DNA from: Acidovorax sp. 106
GTDB lineage: Bacteria > Pseudomonadota > Gammaproteobacteria > Burkholderiales > Burkholderiaceae_C
Length of the DNA stretch: 64,000 bases
Direction: 5' to 3'
Assembly: GCF_003663825.1 (NCBI RefSeq)
Contig: NZ_RCCC01000001.1
Location: 1,744,501 to 1,808,500 of the forward strand
Positions 60,611 through 64,000 of this stretch are shown in pieces. Position numbers and translations under genes: made by a program. Within the stretch, counting starts at the first letter, position 1; every line of letters starts with the position of its first letter. The notes under the pieces were generated by a model. It had not been told where the DNA came from, ran no database searches, and saw only the letters and a program-made list of their open reading frames with translations.

Positions 60611-61360
60611 CTAGCGTCCGTTCGACAAGGCCTGCGCTGGCGCCACCGAGGCGCCCTGGATGCCATGGCGCGCCAAGGCCTCGGACACAAAGCCGCTGGC
60701 CTTCATGTCTTCCACAAACTGGGCCAGGGCGGCCTGTGCGCCGTGCCCCCGGCCTTTGGGTGTACCCATGGCCTGCTGGATCACCATGAAGCGGCCTGGC
60801 AGCAGGCGCAGGCCGCCCAGGCGCTGGGCGTCGGCTTCCAGCTGCTGCTTCACGCCCGCTGCCACATCGTGGCCGTGGGTGATGAAGGTATCGACCACGG
60901 CGGGGGATGTGGGCGCCCGCTCGATGGTGGCGTGCTTCAGTTCGCGGCTCAGAAACAGGTCGTAGGCGCTGCCTTGGCCCACGGTCACGGTGCGGCCGGG
61001 TTGGTCCACGGCTTCATTGGCTTGCAGGGGCGAATCGGCGCGCACCAGGTAGCTGCCTTCGATGAGTACATAGGGCGCGGTGAACGCAATGCCTTCGCCG
61101 CGCAGTGGGTCGATGGCGAAGAAGCCGATGTCTGCCTGTTCGGCGCGAACGGCCTCTACCGACTTGCTTGCGGTGTCAAACACCACCAGCTCCAACCCCA
61201 CGCCCAGGCGTTGGGCGAAGGCGTGGGCCAAGTCGACGGACACGCCCTTGGGCGCACCTTGCGCGTCCACGCCCGCCAAGATGGGGTTGCCCAGGTTGAT
61301 GGAGGCGCGCAACACGCCTTGGGGGGCCAGGGCGCGGAGGGTTTCAGCAGGCACAGTCAT
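60611..61360 (-). CDS. Substrate-binding-protein-like protein (family 3) without signal peptide
   Basis: 249 residues from ATG 61360; an upstream start at 61438 is possible. Type 2 periplasmic-binding fold: GVLRASINLGNPILAG, PKGVSVDLAHAFAQRLGV, ADIGFFAIDPLRGEGIAFTAPYV, GTPKGRG. It resembles amino-acid-binding proteins, but neither start gives a hydrophobic leader, so it may be cytoplasmic or the start is misassigned. No permease or ATPase gene is adjacent. Confidence 0.78.
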   Translation of the reverse strand: MTVPAETLRALAPQGVLRASINLGNPILAGVDAQGAPKGVSVDLAHAFAQRLGVGLELVVFDTASKSVEAVRAEQADIGFFAIDPLRGEGIAFTAPYVLIEGSYLVRADSPLQANEAVDQPGRTVTVGQGSAYDLFLSRELKHATIERAPTSPAVVDTFITHGHDVAAGVKQQLEADAQRLGGLRLLPGRFMVIQQAMGTPKGRGHGAQAALAQFVEDMKASGFVSEALARHGIQGASVAPAQALSNGR

Positions 61361-61454
61361 GGCAGTGATGGATGAAAGGTGGCGCGCTAGCGGGCGCGGT
61401 GCCGTGGCCAGTGCGGTGGCCGTTGGTGCGTTTGCCATCCATCTTAGAGCGGCT

Positions 61455-61723
61455 TATATGGACACCGCCCGGATTACAAGTGACTGGGATGCGTGAGGGA
61501 ACGGGAGGCAGGGCTGCAGTCTTATATCCGGCCTGTTGTGCAGGCGGTGCCTGCTGGCCCTGATGGCATTCGCTGACGAGGTTCCCATCTAACACTCGAG
61601 CTTTGTGCTCTTGGCTCTAATCGGAGTGTCCTCATCACGGTCCGACCTGTCTGCTCCATCACACACGTGACGTCGCTTGCTCTCCTTCAAACAGTGGGTT
61701 TCTAATTTCCGCTCAAGGCCCCT
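61455..61723 (-). ncRNA. Candidate bridge (seeker) RNA region of the IS element
   Basis: The non-coding end of the element. Reverse-strand reading contains GAGCGG (61709-61714), identical to the left target half, and TGTGTGA (61659-61665), complementary to the right target half TCACACA. This is the geometry of the left and right target guides reported for IS110-family bridge RNAs. No fold was computed. Confidence 0.4.
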
Positions 61724-62749
61724 TCATACGGTGCCATGCCATGCCTTGGGGTTCCAGGGCTGGCCCTTGATGAGCACGGCCCAAATGGTGCGCGCCAGTT
61801 TGTTGGCGACTGCGGCAACCACAACGTTGTGCGGCCGGCGCTTGATCAGCTCCGTCAACCACGGCCATGTGCTGCCTTCTTTGCATTTGAGTGCCACAGA
61901 TCGAGCGGCATGCATCAGCAGTGTTCTTAGGTAAGCATCGCCTCGCTTGCTGATTCCCAACTGCCTGATGCGACCTCCAGTGCCTGTTTGCCGAGGCACA
62001 AGGCCAATCCAGGCCGAGAACTCTCTGGCATCTTTGAACGTTTGTGGATCACCCATGCTGGCCACAACCGCCGTTGCTGTGAGCAGGCCCACGCCTGGAA
62101 TCTGTGCGATGGCTTGGCACGAAGGAGATTCGCGCAGTTGCAGGGCCAACCTGCGCTCAATTCGATCAATGTCCTCTGCAATTTGTTTGATGCGTCGCAC
62201 CTGCTCGTCCAAGCTGTCTATCAGCATGGCCGGCAAACGCTGCCTTGCTTCGTTCAAGGTATTTGGCAGGGCCAGCAGCAATTGCCGGTGCCCCTCAGGC
62301 AGGACAAGGCCGAACTCGTACAGGATTCCCCTCAGTTCGTTGGTCTGCATGATGCGCGACTTCATGAGTTGAACTCGGATGCGATGCAGCGACAAAATGA
62401 CCTGTTGTGCCTCGGTCTTCACGGGCACGAAACGCATCCCTGGTTGTTGGCATGCAGTCCAAATGGCTTGCGCGTCAGCCGCGTCTGTTTTGTTACGTTG
62501 CACAAAGGGGCGGACTTTGCGCGGGGAAATGAGTCGCACCTCATGCCCGAATCGTTGCAATGAGCGCGCCCACTCGTGTGCGCCGCCACAGGCCTCCATC
62601 ACGACCAGTGCACACGGACGATTGGCGAACCATTGCAGCAGGCCGCTGCGTTTAAGTTGCTGACGTTCAATACAGCCCGTCTCCAGATCAACCCAGTGCA
62701 GTTGGAACACCTTCTTCGCGATATCGATGGCAATGACAGTGCGGTCCAT
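61724..62749 (-). CDS. IS110/IS1111-family transposase (DEDD recombinase)
   Basis: 341 residues. The N-terminal RuvC-like domain has the acidic residues in AIDIAKKVFQ, VVMEACGGAHEW and NKTDAADAQAI. The C-terminal Tnp domain shows IPGVGLLTATAVVASMGDP, the catalytic serine region in FSAWIGLVPRQTGTGGR and RRGDAYLRTLL-type sequence (KRGDAYLRTLLMH). It is full length and appears intact. It is the recombinase of the element, moving by RNA-guided site-specific recombination in characterised relatives. Confidence 0.95.
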   Translation of the reverse strand: MDRTVIAIDIAKKVFQLHWVDLETGCIERQQLKRSGLLQWFANRPCALVVMEACGGAHEWARSLQRFGHEVRLISPRKVRPFVQRNKTDAADAQAIWTACQQPGMRFVPVKTEAQQVILSLHRIRVQLMKSRIMQTNELRGILYEFGLVLPEGHRQLLLALPNTLNEARQRLPAMLIDSLDEQVRRIKQIAEDIDRIERRLALQLRESPSCQAIAQIPGVGLLTATAVVASMGDPQTFKDAREFSAWIGLVPRQTGTGGRIRQLGISKRGDAYLRTLLMHAARSVALKCKEGSTWPWLTELIKRRPHNVVVAAVANKLARTIWAVLIKGQPWNPKAWHGTV

Positions 62750-62840
62750 GATGATCTCCTTGGTTGCTGAGATGCTTGGTACTTTGATCCTGGCGAGATA
62801 TCAGTGCAAGCGGGTCAAGAGGGCGGTGTCCATACCATCT

Positions 62841-62944
62841 CACACAACCCCCTGGCGTCGTTGTTCCGTCGCGGCGTACAGCTTGTACTGCCTACGACGG
62901 AACGCCCAGCCAAGGCCGCTTCGCTGGGTTGTGTGAGCCGCTCT
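62841..62944 (-). repeat. Long-hairpin repeat R3, split by the insertion sequence
   Basis: Member of the R1 family on the reverse strand: GCAGTACAAGCTGTAC and GGAACAACGACGCC echo the R1 core. Its right arm GGGTTGTGTGAGCCGCTCT (62926-62944) pairs over 19 nt with CACACAACCC (62841-62850) plus AGAGCGGCT, which now lies at 61446-61454 on the far side of the insertion sequence. Confidence 0.85.
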
Positions 62945-63031
62945 CAGTGTGGCGTTGCCCAAACGCCGCCACTGCTGCCTTCGCACCACCCGCCATGGCT
63001 TTGCGCAAGGGCTGATAGCGCAGGCCGTGGT

Positions 63032-63478
63032 TTACCGCTGTGCCGATGGGCCATACACCCGGCGGAATTCCCACAGGGCTACGGTCACGCAGGCCAGGCC
63101 CCAGAAGATGGGGTACTCGTACCCGCCGGTGTTCCACAGCCAGCCAAAGCCCTTGACGGTGTGCAGCGCATACACCGCAATGGCCAGTGCGCCTGCAGCA
63201 CCCAAGGCGGCGTAGCGGGTGCACAGGCCCAGCACCAGGGCAATGCCACAAGCCGCTTCGGTGAAGAAGGCCAGCCATACCCACAGCTCTGGCGGCTGGA
63301 AGCCCGCCTTGCCAAAGAAGCCGATGGTGCCTGCCGACAGCACGCCAAAAGAGGCGAACTTGCTCATGGCGTGTGGAAACATGAAAGCTCCGCAGATGAT
63401 GCGAAGCAGGTTTTCCGCGCGGGTGATGTTGAAGTTGGATGCCTTGATCCGGAAGTCGTCGAGGGTCAGCAGTTGCAT
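63032..63478 (-). CDS. DoxX-family membrane protein
   Basis: 148 residues from ATG 63478, 8 nt after AAGGAG; GTG 63487 is too close to that site. Four membrane segments, with the LRIICGAFMFPHAMSKF and FFTEAACGIALVLG segments of the DoxX family. Members are small inner-membrane proteins linked to redox or thiol stress. Oriented away from mmuM, 62 bp separating them; may be cotranscribed with it. Confidence 0.87.
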   Translation of the reverse strand: MQLLTLDDFRIKASNFNITRAENLLRIICGAFMFPHAMSKFASFGVLSAGTIGFFGKAGFQPPELWVWLAFFTEAACGIALVLGLCTRYAALGAAGALAIAVYALHTVKGFGWLWNTGGYEYPIFWGLACVTVALWEFRRVYGPSAQR

Positions 63479-63540
63479 GAAATTCACTCCTTAGTAAGTT
63501 TCATGTTAGGTAGCTGCCGTCCTTCGGCAGTTGATGCAAA

Positions 63541-64000
63541 TCAAGGTGCTGTACCGTTGCGTAACACGCCTTGGGCAACCGCCAGTTGCTTGAGGGCCGC
63601 GATGTCTTGCGGGCCGGTACGGCAGCATCCGCCAATCAGCCGCGCACCTTGCGCGTGCCAGCGCATGGCGGCATCGGCAAAAGCATCGTAGGGGGCTGCG
63701 GGGGTGGCGATGGCATGGCCGCGCCATTGCTTGTCCACTGCGTCGTAGGTTTCGCCCGAGTTGGGGTACACCACGATGGGTGTGCGTGTGTGGCGCTGGA
63801 TGTGCGCCACCAGCGATGGGATGTACTGAGGCGCCGTGCAGTTCACGCCCACGGCCCATACCTGCGGCAGGCCGTCCAGCGCAGCGGCGCAATCGGCCAT
63901 GCGCTCGCCCTGACTGTTGTGCTCGCTGTCCTTGCACGAGAAGCTGATCCATGCGCCCATCGCGTTGCCGTGCCCGTCGTCCAGCGTGGGCAAAAGGCTG
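63541..64000 (-). CDS. mmuM: Homocysteine S-methyltransferase, 3' part
   Basis: The frame is open at the right edge, so about 153 C-terminal residues are seen. Zinc-binding GVNCTAPQYI and GGCCRTGP, and VVYPNSGETYD, identify the MmuM-type homocysteine S-methyltransferase that uses S-methylmethionine (or SAM) to make methionine. Intact to its stop at 63541. Confidence 0.9.
   Translation of the reverse strand, partial: SLLPTLDDGHGNAMGAWISFSCKDSEHNSQGERMADCAAALDGLPQVWAVGVNCTAPQYIPSLVAHIQRHTRTPIVVYPNSGETYDAVDKQWRGHAIATPAAPYDAFADAAMRWHAQGARLIGGCCRTGPQDIAALKQLAVAQGVLRNGTAP

Larger units (their letters stand above)
61453..62840 (-). mobile_element. IS1111/IS110-type insertion sequence
   Basis: About 1.39 kb. 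It carries one DEDD transposase gene and 14-bp perfect subterminal inverted repeats, TATGGACACCGCCC at 61457-61470 and its complement at 62821-62834. CT dinucleotides at 61453-61454 and 62839-62840 bound it, as in the core of IS110-family sites. The long non-coding end (about 270 bp) is downstream of the transposase, as described for the IS1111 group. Joining the flanks (AGAGCGGCT to CACACAACCC) rebuilds an intact arm of repeat R3, showing the insertion point. Confidence 0.88.

Noticed and set aside
1..64000. CRISPR arrays, tRNA or rRNA genes
   Set aside because: No regularly spaced direct repeats, cloverleaf with CCA end or rRNA signature sequence was recognised by eye.

Overview
The window looks like a chromosomal segment of a Comamonadaceae betaproteobacterium (Acidovorax-like). 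This rests on the high G+C, the best-recognised protein families, and several short palindromic repeats I associate with that family; it is an inference, not a database result. No rRNA, tRNA, CRISPR array or prophage was seen. The window opens inside an NlpC/P60 peptidase gene and closes inside a homocysteine S-methyltransferase gene.

Layout. 0.3-4.8 kb: a LysR regulator divergent from an operon of Tat-exported hydrolase, MFS exporter and two cyclophilin-like proteins. 4.8-10.6 kb: DAHP synthase and a 1.5-thousand-residue GAF/PAS/GGDEF/EAL protein. 10.6-12.2 kb: a 1.7-kb gene-free stretch with long-hairpin repeats and two copies of an oriC-like module (AT-rich stretch, TAG trinucleotides, GC-rich spacer, DnaA boxes). 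12.3-15.5 kb: Spy-like protein, rdgC, glpQ. 15.6-23.6 kb: a type I restriction-modification operon (hsdM, hsdS, an AlbA_2/ATPase protein, hsdR). 23.8-27.1 kb: copper circuit (cueR-copZ divergent from copA). 27.2-36.7 kb: two chemoreceptors, hemerythrin, NemA-like reductase, GST, class II aldolase, and an ECF41 sigma factor with its likely target gene. 36.8-44.4 kb: YkgJ, FMN reductase, then mnmG-rsmG, a LysE exporter and parA...parB, with parS sites upstream of and inside mnmG/rsmG. 44.7-50.7 kb: membrane-anchored methyltransferase and a lipoprotein group (COG3014-like, ycfL, lpoB, CsgG-like). 50.7-60.4 kb: a cobalamin riboswitch and an eleven-gene, mostly overlapping, early-cobalt corrin-ring operon. 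60.6-64 kb: a solute-binding-like protein, an IS1111/IS110-type element, DoxX and mmuM.

How it fits together. Five parS sites, parAB, mnmG-rsmG and two DnaA-box/trinucleotide modules within 33 kb indicate the origin-proximal part of a chromosome, although dnaA, dnaN and rpmH are not present. The corrin operon holds the cobalt-early enzymes (CbiX, CbiD, CbiG) plus a CbiM-like component, under a B12 riboswitch. The ECF41 factor has a matching promoter in front of itself and in front of the neighbouring carboxymuconolactone decarboxylase gene. The insertion sequence at 61.5-62.8 kb sits exactly inside one arm of a long-hairpin repeat, and the uninterrupted repeat can be reconstructed from its flanks.
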